Source of the DNA: Hymenopellis radicata | Lineage: Eukaryota; Basidiomycota; Agaricomycetes; Agaricales; Physalacriaceae | Assembly: GCA_015501595.1 (NCBI GenBank) | Contig: JADNRX010000421.1 | Location: 1-44,971, forward strand | Reading direction: 5' to 3' | DNA length: 44,971 nt | Part shown: piece by piece, positions 1 through 10,341 of the stretch | How positions within the stretch are numbered: position 1 is the stretch's first letter | Layout: each line of letters starts with the position of its first letter | Position numbers and translations under genes: made by a program | Notes under the pieces: generated by a model | Seen by the model: the letters and a program-made list of their open reading frames with translations, nothing else | Told to the model about the DNA's origin: nothing | Databases searched by the model: none

Positions 1-744
1 GGCGGGTAACGAGTTGACTTCATCAGAGCTATCGTTACATGGAGACAACTGGCGAGCCATCGGTAAGTTTGCTCTCTGCTCTTCATTCGGCGTCGCTCAC
101 GATCCTCTAGGATATATTATCTCGGATATGTAAGCCCAGCATTCGAAAGGGTGTACCTCCCTTTTGAATGCCTGGTGCTGATGTTGCGGTTACACTTGGT
201 GTTCCGCGAGGAGCAGTCGGCTGCTTACAATGTGAGGATGAAGCGCCCACGCTGAGGGATGAATTCCGGATATCAGCCTATGTCAACGGACTGACGTACG
301 TACCGCACTTTATCGTAAATAAGTACATTATCAGTAAAGTAGTCGTAGACTAAAATGTGTGAAATGAAGAATCAGACATAGTTGAGACGGTGGTGGCGGT
401 AAGGCTTGCCCTTCATCTCAAGTTGTTTGAGGTCTGTGGCAGGGGGCATGGATCTAGAGTGTGTGGTACCATGAGTTGAGCGTTCTCCAAGGAGTAGAGT
501 AGAGTAATTGGCAATGACCTTACCTTCTCAAAACGGGACAATGAAATGGTAATTAGTACCCGCACACACACAAGTCTTGCACCACCTTCATTCCCAGCAA
601 TCTCTGCCTACTTAGATGCCCTCAAACATTGTCGGTGTAAGTGTCAAATATTGTGTAGCTACTGTCAGTCCACTTGACGCGAAAACGCAAGGATCGGCAT
701 GCAGGGGCGGCGGCAGTATTACAGGCACATTTTGTGACATCACG

Positions 745-787
745 TCTCACGAATCTCACGAATCTCACGAATCTCACGCATCTCACG
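745..787. repeat. 9-bp direct repeats (aatctcacg-type)
   Basis: Four 9-bp steps of the form (a/c)atctcacg follow a tgacatcacgtctcacg lead. The inverted copy at 24259-24291 has one step fewer, which accounts for most of the length difference between the two arms. A related array lies at 5873-5921. Confidence 0.85.
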
Positions 788-796
788 TGGGCACGT

Positions 797-823
797 ATTA
801 AAAAACCCGGGCTGGTTTTTAAT
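797..823. other. A/T-flanked imperfect palindrome
   Basis: attaaaaaacc and ggtttttaat form a stem of about ten base pairs around a GC-rich cgggct loop. The same structure is present in the other arm near 24220-24246. Its role is unknown; hairpins like this are common inside MITE-like repeats. Confidence 0.6.
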
Positions 824-1329
824 TTTCACTTTCGTCTTGACGCCCATGTCTGGGGTCAAGCAGCAACTGCTTGCTATTTTGCTTTTCCTTTCGTTCACCC
901 TCGTGACAATGCCCAAGGGTGAGCTTCCTCCTCCATGCCTTCCTTCCCGCCTTCTCTTCCTCCACCCACCGCGTAGCCTTCTTCAGCACTGTGGCTCTGT
1001 CGATAGCGGGCCGACCTTGAGCCTACTTCCAAAGTCCACTGCTGGAGTTGTCTTCTCAGTGGCTTTAATCGCACCACCGTTTCACTGTCAAGTGCAGGCG
1101 TCCTGACTTTGTTTGGTTTAGAACCCGTCCTTCTTCGACCCGCCTAAGGTGAACGACGCGCTCAGGCCTCACTTTCTCTGTCGACGACGTCAATGAGGGA
1201 CCCACCCTTCGAGGACCGAAGCGTTTTGACGCGATGTCTGTTTTGGATCTTGTCTGCAAGGGACAGGACGCGTCGTTGATACGGCCAAGCCTTGAACGGG
1301 GCCCCATCATGGGTTTAGCAGGCCCTCTG

Positions 1330-2470
1330 GGGTGATCATGGGGAGCTCGACGACCCGCCCGACTCCCCTGACCATGCCCTTGGTCTGTGCGCTGATGGTG
1401 TTGAGCTCAAAGTGGAGCGGGCCTCAACACCTGCCAAGCCATTATACTTTATCTTCACGTACGCCATCTGCGCTGGTAGTCCGCTTCGACCTCCTCCTTC
1501 AAGACTTTGACTGTACCTCCAAAGACTCTTCACCCTCCTCCCTCAACTAAGTACTGGTAAGTCGTGGCCTTACTCGTTGTCAACAATGTTTTTGACATTG
1601 TCTTACGTCTAGACGTCGGCCATCTCGTTGTCATCGGCAGGACATCGATGCTGGTATTTTCCTTCTTTGAACGCCTTCAAGACTTCGCCGACGTCTCGAC
1701 CTCTCACGACAGGGTTGCTATCTCCAAGGTTCCCATTATCGTCCTGCCCTCGGCGCCTTCAGTGTCGACTTAAACTTCGAATTCAACTTCAACCTTGTCT
1801 TCAAGCTCGTCTTCAATCCCGTGTTCACGCTCTCCTCATCGCTGTCTCCTGCTTGTCGTCAAAACTATCGCGGTATGTCTATCTCTCCCACGACGTCACC
1901 GCGGCATCAACAATCACTTACTAGTAGACTGCGACGTCGCCCCGAAACCTGTCCTCGTCCTCGACGCCACCTCTGGTAAGGTCATTTGTCTCGGCTTATT
2001 TCAACATTGTTCGTTTACCTTTCCGCCAGGTCGTCCTCCTCCTCCTGGTAATAGCAGGCGCCGGGGTATGTCGTCTTCTTTTTATGGCCCTTCTCTTTCT
2101 CATGCCCAGTTGATTTGCAGACTCGTCAACCTGTCAAGCATCTGTCATCCTCAGGCAAGTAGTTTGCCTTAAGTTCTTGTTCGTTGGTTTCCTTGCAGGA
2201 TCTCTTCGCGCTGACAGCATCCGGTTTGTACGTATAGCCTTTAACTCGCTGGGCTTGTTCTGACGAGCTCGCAACTGCTTACGGATCCTCGAGTGCTTTC
2301 CGTAATTGTTCCCTTGCTATGGGTATTCTGATCGCGCTGTTCTTGAATTTAATCTGATGGACTGGCAGAAGATTTCGCCCAATGTTAGTACGTGCATTTC
2401 GGTAACCTACAGGCTACAAGTACTGGTTAAGTGCTACAGGCTGTCCAAGTAAAGTAGCGTAGCACAAAAA
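1330..2470 (-). pseudogene. decayed minus-strand coding region, product unknown
   Basis: There is no long start-to-stop frame here, but the minus strand gives several protein-like stretches in different frames. Around 2380-2270 there is a basic, helical run that includes REQLRKALEDP. Around 2280-2130 there is a lysine- and glutamate-rich stretch containing KGYTYKPDAVS. Around 1770-1620 there is an acidic stretch containing GDSNPVVRGRDVGEVLKAF. Another lies near 1490. They do not join into one frame without stops, and only some junctions have plausible GT-AG introns. I read it as an old multi-exon gene or element ORF that has decayed. It starts just inside the inverted-repeat arm and lies back to back with the gene at 2719. 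I do not recognise the family. Confidence 0.4.
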
Positions 2471-2718
2471 ATCTATCAAAAATAGTTCGTCGCGAGGCTA
2501 GCAGGAGTGAAGTGGGCCGCGAAGAAGTTCGCCTCTGAGTGTGAGCGTTGGGAGCGTTGGACCCAAGTGAGGTGGGTGGCCAGCGCACGTTGTGTCGCAA
2601 CCCGTGAAACTCGCCGCTGCGAGGTGAGGTACAGGACAGGTGAGAAGGGTGCGGGAGCAGAAGCCAAACAGAGCCCTTTCATACACGTGATGTTATCCGA
2701 GTTGATCTCAGCCACCAC

Positions 2719-3765
2719 ATGAATCCCAACACAGTCGCCATCGCCAGCCCTCCCGTAGACTCTCGTTACGAGGATTGGCGTAAACAGCTTGACCTTGAAA
2801 GAGCCGCCCGAATGCAGGCTGAGCAGCTTCTTCAAGCTCGCCTACTTGAAACAGAGGCGATGCATGCTATTCTTGAGTGGTCAACATCAATTTCGACACA
2901 ATGTATCTCCACCATGGTCTCTTCGCTGAATTCGGAGATTGATCAGCTGGCTTCTTTAATCCTCGACTCCCTTCCTCTTTCCAGCAGCCAAATCTCCTCT
3001 CCCTCAGCATCTTCCCTGCCCAACACGCCACCTCTCCTTTGGAATTATCTGCTGGTGCAGATTAACTCTGCATCAGATCATGATATTCGCCACGCTTTAC
3101 GTGACATAGCAGTTCGATCTGTGCTAGCAGGCCTTTGCCATGATCTAATCCGGGCTTGGAGCACTCGTCCAAAGCTTAGTTCGGTGCTGCAGGACCTGGA
3201 GCATCGTATCAGGCTTACCAGTACGCTACTTTTCACTCTGGACAGTGAAGGTGTATCTCATAGATATCTAGGCCCTGTAATCGTTGTTGCTCATTGGCGT
3301 GCCTTGACGCGTTCAAATTTGAAGTACCGGGAGCCTGGCGCCTTTGACTCATTCGCAAAGCGAGTCATCTTTAATGACTTGACTGCATCTTTGAGCATGT
3401 TAGGCTTTCTGCATCCGGACGACACTGGAGAGAACAACCTGAAACATTCGGTCTATGCAGATCGTGTGGCGCATCTTGCTGAATCTATGATTAAGCTTGA
3501 CCGCGCCATGCATGAGGAGTGTCGAGAGTATCCACTTGCTCTACTTTTTAAACGGCCCGGGCAACCCTTCGACCCAGCCGCCATGACGGAGGTACAGTTC
3601 GATGGACCAATAGCGAACGGAAGGAAGAGGGCTGATACAAGTCTTGAAAGTCCCACTGAGGAGAAGGTGGCCTGTGCTTGTGGATTAGGACTAGTGGACA
3701 ATTCACAGGGGTTAATAATCTTGAAACCTGAGGTGTATACCTTTTCAGTTGCCGCATTAGCTTAA
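2719..3765 (+). CDS. hypothetical protein, 348 aa, N-terminal coiled coil
   Basis: A single uninterrupted frame starts at an ATG after caccac and ends at TAA. Residues about 20-50 are charged and helical (ERAARMQAEQLLQARLLE) and look like a coiled coil. A Ser/Pro-rich linker follows at about 85-105. The rest is predicted globular and helical, with no signal peptide or clear membrane segment. Residues about 320-330 include a CACGLG dipeptide-like motif, but there is no convincing zinc site. The lack of introns is unusual among the neighbours and could reflect a retrocopy or a young or transposon-associated gene. I do not recognise the family, so no function is assigned. Confidence 0.7.
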   Translation: MNPNTVAIASPPVDSRYEDWRKQLDLERAARMQAEQLLQARLLETEAMHAILEWSTSISTQCISTMVSSLNSEIDQLASLILDSLPLSSSQISSPSASSLPNTPPLLWNYLLVQINSASDHDIRHALRDIAVRSVLAGLCHDLIRAWSTRPKLSSVLQDLEHRIRLTSTLLFTLDSEGVSHRYLGPVIVVAHWRALTRSNLKYREPGAFDSFAKRVIFNDLTASLSMLGFLHPDDTGENNLKHSVYADRVAHLAESMIKLDRAMHEECREYPLALLFKRPGQPFDPAAMTEVQFDGPIANGRKRADTSLESPTEEKVACACGLGLVDNSQGLIILKPEVYTFSVAALA

Positions 3766-4636
3766 ATTCAGCATATGTTGTCCGTCCGCATACGTTGTCC
3801 GCCCGCTATGACATCTAGGACCGTGCCTTCAAAGGACTTCAATGTAAGGCTGATTATATATACAGGTAACGAGGACCCTCTGGATAAAGTCCCTACGCGC
3901 TGGCGTCCGCAGGTTGGGTTACGCGTGCTGCCGGCCGAGGCGATGCTTCTAGCACTGGTGCGTTCGTCAAGCATGGAACACTGACATACTAAAGTTGCGT
4001 TAGATCATTGTCTCGAATACTCAGCACACTCAATGAGATGTATGGGTGCCTTTCAACTACCTCCATTCGAAGAATTAACGCTTCTGTGTTTGTACTAATG
4101 CTTGTAACATCGGTTCGTCCTGGTTCCAACCTGCTGAACCTATTCAGGCATCATTGATACGCTTTGCAGATTTTTCGTGTTAACCAGTCATCGGTGGACT
4201 AAGTGGCCCTCGGTCTATTTCTTGCATGCAAGTAGGGATGTGTCTCATCCTGAGCACTGCTGCGTTCGCATCATGGTCACCATCCACGTAGATTCCACTC
4301 AGCCACAGGCATGGGGAGTCCGTCAGTGGCGTGTGGCCTTTCTAGAAGCTATGCGAGCCCTGGAGTGATCTATTGGAGTAACGACGTACTTCAGCATCAC
4401 AGATTTCTTGATCATGTTCTCTCCTCACTTCTACCGATCCTTCAAAAAGTCTTTGTTTCCTTTATTCATGAAATGTCTTGCTTTGCGATGAGCTAGTCTA
4501 ATTCTGCTATATCTACGCGTTTGTCACCCTTTGTCATTATTCTTTTCCTTCAGCCTTAGTGATCTCCTCCAGCCTTTCATGGGCGAGGTTTATAAGTAAG
4601 TGATCTGCGAGTGGTAATAATACGTTTCTGCGCTCA
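3766..4636 (+). other. unassigned interval, possible small exons
   Basis: Short plus-strand frames at 3775-3984 and 4177-4368 read like protein (the first contains KVPTRWRPQVGLRVLPAEA, the second QWRVAFLEAMRAL), and GT-AG pairs are present. No model with a clear start and stop could be closed. It may be the remains of one small gene, or the 3' region of the 348-aa gene. Nothing else is evident. Confidence 0.25.
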
Positions 4637-5513
4637 ATGGCTGCTACAAGCAATCCATTCCAAAGTGGCCGCCGCCATAACAATCGCACCCCAGCTACCA
4701 AGAATCCGTTTCAAACTGATCCCGGCGAGGGTATGGCATTGTGTCTTTCCAATTTGGAAGTCTTGCTTGACTTTCCATTGTACAGAAACTCTCCCTCCGA
4801 CGTCGAACTCGCTCAAGGCCAATCGTGATTCAGAGATCGTTGAACTTCAGCGCGAGTTGACGAAGACTCAGCTGGTGAGTCTTCCCCTAATCAGATAGAT
4901 GTCGTATCCCTTCATCCTTCGAAGACCCTCGAGATGACGCGAAATCTCCGCACTGATGCCGAACAGAACTGCCAGTCGCTTCTGAAGGAAACTAGTATGC
5001 TCCGAGGAGAGCTAAGGCACATGGAGGAAGAAGGGGGACGGCTGTCGTCTTCTATCAAAGCACAAAAAGCAGAGCTTGATATTCTCAGAGACGTGAGTCA
5101 ACACTGGGTTCTGTAATGGCATTAATGTTTTATTCCTTAAGAGGATGTTGGCTATGGAGACTTACGCTCAGGAAACGAACGAGGCTCTTAGGACACAGGC
5201 CAGTTTCATTGACCGGATGAGTCGTTTGCGAGACGCCGTCATGCCTATCGTCCAATGTAACATCTGCTTTGATGATTACCGCGACGCCAAGGTACCGGTC
5301 ACGTAAGTTAAGCCTCTCAATGGTGTGGTTCTTGTCCTGACATAGGGCCATGGCAGAATTCCCTGCGGCCATAGCTGTTGTACGGACTGCTTGAAAGAAT
5401 GGGTTGCTGGAGGCAGCAATACATGCCCTATCTGCCGGCGGAGTTTCTCAGAATTTGTGATTTGCTTGGCCTTTCGAGATCTTGTCCGACTTCTCTTGGA
5501 TCCGGATATCTGA
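4637..5513 (+). CDS. RING-finger protein, 222 aa, candidate E3 ubiquitin ligase
   Basis: Five exons join in phase: 4637-4730, 4786-4874, 4925-5092, 5142-5302 and 5357-5513, with introns of 49-55 nt. The C-terminus holds a complete C3HC4 RING: C156-x2-C159, C174-G-H176, C179-x2-C182 and CPIC at 194-197. The splice at 5303-5356 brings the first cysteine pair to the IPCGH motif, which confirms that acceptor over the earlier TAG. Residues about 65-140 are charged and helical (coiled coil), a common layout for RING proteins that dimerise. The N-terminus has two NPFQ repeats and is probably disordered. RING domains recruit E2 enzymes for ubiquitin transfer; the substrate cannot be inferred. It ends in FRDLVRLLLDPDI. 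No key residue is missing. Confidence 0.88.
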
Positions 5514-5872
5514 CGCGAGGTAGACTACACAAGAGAAGATGAGGTAGTAAGAACGGAGGAAATGCGATGCATATAAGGCAATATAACTGTAGATACATCT
5601 ACATGAACGAGGCGTTGCGGTTATCAATGACCTGGGTCGAAATTGGTGCTTCACTAAATGATATTCGGAATTTAACTCAACAGGCTCTTGGAATCTATAC
5701 CCGTGGCAAGGCGCATTCCCCCACAAGCAGATCTTCAACGTCTACATTCCCGGAGTGTCCGGCCTTTCGAGCAATGACCAGCCTTGTCTTTAGTCCCTTT
5801 CTTTTTTCACCATAGGCGTGAAATGGTAGGAAGACCCCCGAGGGCAAATTTAAAGTAGCTGTTGCTTGAGAC

Positions 5873-5921
5873 GCACGTGAGCGTGAAATGCGTGAGATGC
5901 GTGAGACGTGATGTCACAAAA
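5873..5921. repeat. repeat fragment shared with the inverted-repeat arms
   Basis: The block gtgagatgcgtgagacgtg followed by atgtcacaaaa matches, as a reverse complement, the 9-bp array and its tgacatcacgtctcac lead at 735-787, in the same orientation as 24259-24305. It sits 40 bp upstream of the ATG of the JmjC-like gene. The rest of the arm is absent, so this is a short solo remnant or a MITE end. The remainder of 5514-5959 shows nothing I can name. Confidence 0.7.
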
Positions 5922-5959
5922 ATTCTGCCTCTTGATTCGCGGCCGTCACAAAGTTCGTT

Positions 5960-8247
5960 ATGCCAGACAGCACATCGTATCAGGCGCTAAAGAAACACCT
6001 CCTTCACACCCTCACCTCCCAACAATTGCTGCCATCTCCGGCGGAATCAGAGGCCGATTATCGACACCGTTTGGACCCGGAAAATTTGTTTGGTGACTCG
6101 GAATGGCTCAGTTGGCAACAGCGCCCCGAGGAGTCTCCGAAGGCCTGGCAGAAGAGGCAGAATAACGCGGTTTATAATTTTGACTATAGAAAGAGAAAGT
6201 GTGTGGCGATCAATCGATATGCTTGTCACTCGGATGCTGACCGTTCTCAGGACCCCTGCGCAGAAACAGGAGGATTCCCGCAAAACTGTGTACGCCTCTT
6301 GTTCCTCTTTTTTCTTTCGCTTTTAGCATGGTGGCTTACGGCCCTGTAGAGAACGAAATCACAAGAGGAGGAGGAATATGATGACGGAATCCGTAAATGA
6401 GAACCCTCCTCCTCAAAGAACCATTATCGACCTACGGGAAGCCATATCATTTCGTCGTGCTGAAATGACTAGTTTCACACTTGAGAACAAACTTTTCTGT
6501 GTTCACGCGTTTTTACCCTGGCTGGACGATGGCAACCACTCGAATCTCCTTCAACGGGTAAGCGCGTCAACATGATAACTATAAAAATAACATCCACCCA
6601 CAGGAAGCTTCCCTTGTCCACACGCTGGCTGACCGTGCCAGTGGCTTGGTGGAAGACACCACAGACGATGTGCTGGTGCTCCGAAATATCTCCCCGGCGG
6701 ACCACCCTACAGTGCGACAAGCTCTGTCATTAGGACGAGCAGTATTCATTCCCTCAAAACCTGGTTGTCCAATTCCGAAACTTACCCGGGAATGGCTTCA
6801 AGATACGTGGGGGATAGACATTGACAGTCCCGTTCGAGAGGCCCACAGTGCGTATATATTTCTAAAATCGTATATTAGCTGTTTCATGGCTTCAGGCATG
6901 AGAAGTAAAGCGGATGCGTTCTCGCCGAGCCCCTCAGCAAATGCAACAGCATACAAGGAGGGTCGAATCTCTGTCGAATCTGTTCTTCGACCTTCTGGTC
7001 TGGATGACGATCATATCTATGTTCTAGATTTGCCTTGTTTTGCTGCTTCGCTTCCGGATAGCCTTCGGTAAGTTCTCATCACCATGTACGCAGCTGGCGA
7101 GCATTCCTAAAGTAATTGAAGGAGTCTTGACGATACGCTGAATAGCTGGCAAGAGTCAGGGTTCCTGACGTTCTTGTTCACGGACAAGGACGGTAAGAAG
7201 ACTCAGGAACAAATACCGCGACAGCAATGGGCGGACCGCTTGTGGGGCCTTCTACACCAAGCCATGACCAACACAACCGCGCATCACGATGCTGACGGGA
7301 AAGTCACCATCATCTTGGGCCAAGCTGGGTACAAATTTTGGTTTGTGATAACTCCTGCAGCTGGACAGGCTGCTACACGCGAGGAGCTGGAGGCTTTCCA
7401 AAAATCATTGTTTGATGCAGAACAGGCAGTAAAGTATCCAGAGAATATCGCTGTTCGTGCATTCCTAATCTCACCGGGCTCCATATTGTTCGTACTTGCG
7501 CTTCCATGTCATTCAACCACTAACGACACGTCATGATATCAGAATCCAACCGCCTGGACTCATGCATGCCGTCTATACTCCGGTGCCTTCCTACGTCAAC
7601 GGCTCCTCCTTCTGGGCATTCGAAACTATGCATCTTACAAGATTGTCAAGATTGTCTGACGTGGCATCAGGCGATGTGCTCACAAATGTTGACCACAACG
7701 ACACCATGACATACGACAGTTTCCTTCGATTAATGTGTATCATACCCAGCATCCGTCGCGGTAAGAAAGAGCAATGCCTCACTGAAATCGATACTAACGT
7801 TGTATAGATTTACCGCGTAATGCTTTGCTAGCACTGATTAGCATGGTGCTATTTCCGCACCAGTACTTTCTGCAGCATGATCTGCATCCGAATCATGATG
7901 AAGCTGTATTTCGCGACCTTCTTCGCTCCATAAAACCTTTGCCGTTGCGGCCTCTCGCGGTCAATATCGGTTGTGCTTTGTCTAAATCCCTCGGAATTCT
8001 TAATGCAGTGGGCAATCTGGCGGAGAGCCATTTGAAGTGGGGTGCGTACAGTACTGGTTCAGGTTCAGGTAGAACTCGTAGGATGGGTTACAAGGATTCT
8101 GCGGTCAGGACGTTCAATGACGAACTGTCTGCCGTGTTAGATGCAGAGCTTACCAATCCTGGCGAAATGATTTCCTTGGACAAATATGGCCTTCGAGAGA
8201 CGTTATGGGGCTTTGTTAAGCACTTAGAACAGGAGAGTACGAAATAG
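5960..8247 (+). CDS. JmjC-fold (cupin) domain protein, 640 aa
   Basis: Eight exons close in phase: 5960-6198, 6251-6287, 6327-6557, 6604-6847, 6896-7067, 7146-7487, 7543-7760 and 7808-8247. The intron at 7488-7542 splits a diagnostic motif; after splicing, residues about 416-435 read SPGSILIQPPGLMHAVYTP, the C-terminal strand of a JmjC/cupin barrel. The histidine (about 430) occupies the distal metal-ligand position. I do not see a convincing upstream HxD/E pair, so dioxygenase activity is uncertain. Known JmjC proteins hydroxylate or demethylate proteins, often histones, using Fe(II) and 2-oxoglutarate. The N-terminal 90 residues are basic (RKRK, HKRRRN) and suit nuclear localisation. The 37-nt exon 2 and the 39-nt second intron are the least certain parts. 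A LINE tail begins 28 bp after the stop. Confidence 0.75.
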
Positions 8248-8274
8248 GATATCTAAAACAGTTCTAAAACCTGG

Positions 8275-9037
8275 TTTGATTTGATTTGATTTAGTCCTGT
8301 TTATAGTGCACAGCCCCGTAGGGGCTATAATGCACTGCTGTGGCGCTTATACTGTCGGGTCGCAGCATGGTAAGGTAAGTAAGTATCGTAATTCTAAGTG
8401 ATATCCTATAAACGTGTGATTTGTTTGCGCGATGATGAGCTTTCTTCTTGGTTCGTCTGTGGTGCGGTTGTTCGTGTATATGCGAGAGGGTAAAAGGTTT
8501 GTTGAATGGCCTTGCGCGGCCTTGGGAAGTGTGGAGGAGGTGGCTTCGGGAGTTAGGTTGAGGCGGTTTCTCCGATGTGTTAGCTACTCGGACGTTTCCT
8601 CGTTGGGTAAGGTTAGCTAGTTGATTGGATTGGAAGGGATTTTGTACTTCCCTCCCACCTCCAGGTGGGAGGGACTCCGGATTACGGTACTCGCCTCCCC
8701 TCTCGCTTGCCTGAGGCACTATCCGGGTAGCTTCTCAGGCTACTTCACTTGTGGGGGGGGGGCGCTTCGTGGCCCTGACGTATTTCAACCCTACTGATAG
8801 GAGCTGCTTCAGGGAGCGAAGGTTCCTCTTGATGGAAGCGCGTAATGCGTCGCGTTCAGCTGTGTATCTTCGGCATGACAGGATGAAGTGCGTGACCGTT
8901 TCTGGGACACCACAGTGCCGACAAAGTGGGCTGTCTGTCGTGCACGTGCAGAAGAGGTGTGTGCATTCAAGCCGATGTGCGACGTTCTGAGCTGCGTCAG
9001 GACTTTGCCTGACCTCTGCCAGAGAGATGTCCGTCAT
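8275..9037 (-). mobile_element. 5'-truncated non-LTR retrotransposon (LINE) tail
   Basis: On the minus strand, 9037-8735 encodes the C-terminal zinc-binding region typical of fungal LINE reverse transcriptases: CRHCGVPETVTHFILSC, then a charged helix. The preceding LTQLRTSHIGLNAHL motif is in another frame, so there is a frameshift near 8955. After the stop comes a 3' UTR of about 440 bp containing two strong hairpins. It ends in a (tttga)3 repeat at 8275-8293, which on the element strand is a short A-rich repeat tail. Such tails are diagnostic of target-primed LINE insertion. Upstream of about 9037 the RT sequence is lost, so the copy is dead. I could not identify a target-site duplication. 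Confidence 0.8.
8650..8673. other. perfect 11-bp palindrome in the LINE 3' UTR
   Basis: ccctcccacct and aggtgggaggg pair perfectly around a 2-nt loop. A second hairpin (AGCCCC-gta-GGGGCT, 8313-8327) sits close to the element's 3' end. In several LINE families a 3' stem-loop is recognised by the reverse transcriptase. These may be that signal, but this is inference. Confidence 0.7.
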
Positions 9038-10174
9038 GAATAGGTCGTAATATGAAGATGTAAAGACCTACTGCGCGAGCAAGAATTTCGTTTGGACTTG
9101 AAGGTACGTAGGGTGGATCCTTTCCAGGCAGAAGACAAGCTTTGAGCTGAGCCTTGTTCGAGGAACGTCTTGGAAGTTTCCTTTGACTCGTTCAAGGGCT
9201 GGGATAGGGTGATACGCCCGGACGGCTGTCCTCCTCTCTGCAAAGACTGTGGAATTTCTCAAAGTGGCATGCAGATGCCAGAGGCCAAGATCGAGAAACT
9301 CGGAGAGTTAAACCGTACTAGCAGGTAGTCGTAATGTACACAGCTGGCATCCTCATCCTCTTGTAATCTATGATAGCATAATAAAAGCCATTTAACTTTC
9401 CCACCTCGTTGCGTGCTCCTTCCCAATGGTCCCCCTCTCCGCCGCACTCCTTAGTTAACATGATCTCCCTCGCACACTTCCTCCGGCGAGCCTTAGCCTG
9501 CTCACGTTGGTCTTCTTCACAGCTTGCACTCAGTATTCACCTCTTCCTCTTTGTACGCTATACGGAGCGTCTTCTGATTCTTCCCCCCGAGCACTCGACC
9601 TCGCAGTGAGGAAGCCTAGCACCTTCAAACTCCCTCCCCAGCGTGCAATCCGGTTTTGATGGCATCGTTCGACGCTTGGGACTGGTGCTGAGGCGGCGAA
9701 GTAAACCGAGGGGGCAAGTACGTTATAGGACACTTGCCGTGCTAGAACCGATGCTTGACGAATTCCCAAAGTCGAAGAGTGAAGGCTCGTCGACCACAGC
9801 TCCGCCGCCTCTGGTGATAGGTCCGCCGATGATTTCGTACCTTGGCCAGAATCTACTGGTCAAATTCAACACATTGAGAAACCAGTCAAAATGAAAGGCG
9901 GGAGGGGGAAGTGATGTTGTGGCGCAATGGAGGGTACTCGCCATGTCAAGATGTGCTAAAATGCCGGCACTACAGCTCTAGAGAGTCTGTCTCCAGCATA
10001 TCGACCTTTTACTCGCGGCGTCAACAGACGACAAAGTAGGATGCCGCGAGTAGCCTGTACATCGACAGGTTAAACGCCACCCCGCCAAACGGTCAGCGTC
10101 TAGAGTCAAATAGCGGCAGCGATTGCATCCACAACAATATCCTCAGCTCGTTCAATGGCAGCTATGGGGGTACC
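9038..10174. other. interval without a supportable gene
   Basis: Minus-strand frames between 9040 and 9260 may be more of the decayed LINE, but they lack its motifs. The frames at 9409-9894 overlap on both strands without introns or recognisable domains. I see no gene here. Confidence 0.4.
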
Positions 10175-10340
10175 GGTTAAAGCAGAGGCAATTTTTCCAA
10201 AATGGAATGATCCGGTCAATCGATCGCATCAGTATGACAGAACCTTGGACTTGGCGCATCTCCAATTTACTCAAAGGTCAAAGGTATCGGGCTCAGGTAT
10301 GTGATTCTGGAACCCTCTTTTCAGATTATAATCTACGTAC
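10175..10340. repeat. diverged copy (inverted) of 20770-20926
   Basis: Read on the plus strand this matches the minus strand of 20770-20926. The matches include ggttaaagc-gaggcaa, the block gatcc-gg-caatcgatcgcat followed by cagta, ctcaggtat, and a shared end at aatctac. Similarity also holds after translation. The other copy overlaps the 3' end of the F-box/LRR-like gene, so this may be a fragment of a paralogue in the opposite orientation. Confidence 0.7.
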
Positions 10341-10341
10341 T

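Larger units (their letters stand above)
1..1313. repeat. left arm of a 1.3-kb inverted repeat
   Basis: This segment reappears, reverse-complemented, at 23733-25035. Both arms carry the same short open frames, differing by only a couple of residues, and the same landmarks: a 9-bp direct-repeat array, an A/T-flanked palindrome, and the cluster around 1285-1313 that matches 23733-23760. Similarity stops just after the shared GGGGCCCCATCATGG. The outer end (1 to about 300) is a piece of the roughly 430-bp tandem unit found at 24.7-26.2 kb and 39.8-40.8 kb, so the arm probably continues beyond the window. I see no transposase or clear gene inside it. It could be the terminus of a large element or one of two inverted copies of a dispersed repeat. 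Confidence 0.9.

Noticed and set aside
745..787. CRISPR-like short repeats
   Set aside because: They are 9-bp direct repeats without spacers in a fungal repeat arm.
168..1310. Paired short ORFs in both inverted-repeat arms as conserved genes
   Set aside because: They are conserved only because the arms are near-identical. They overlap on both strands and show no domain or codon pattern.
8750..8761. G-run as a quadruplex or regulatory element
   Set aside because: It is a simple homopolymer just past the stop of the LINE remnant, with nothing further to support a role.
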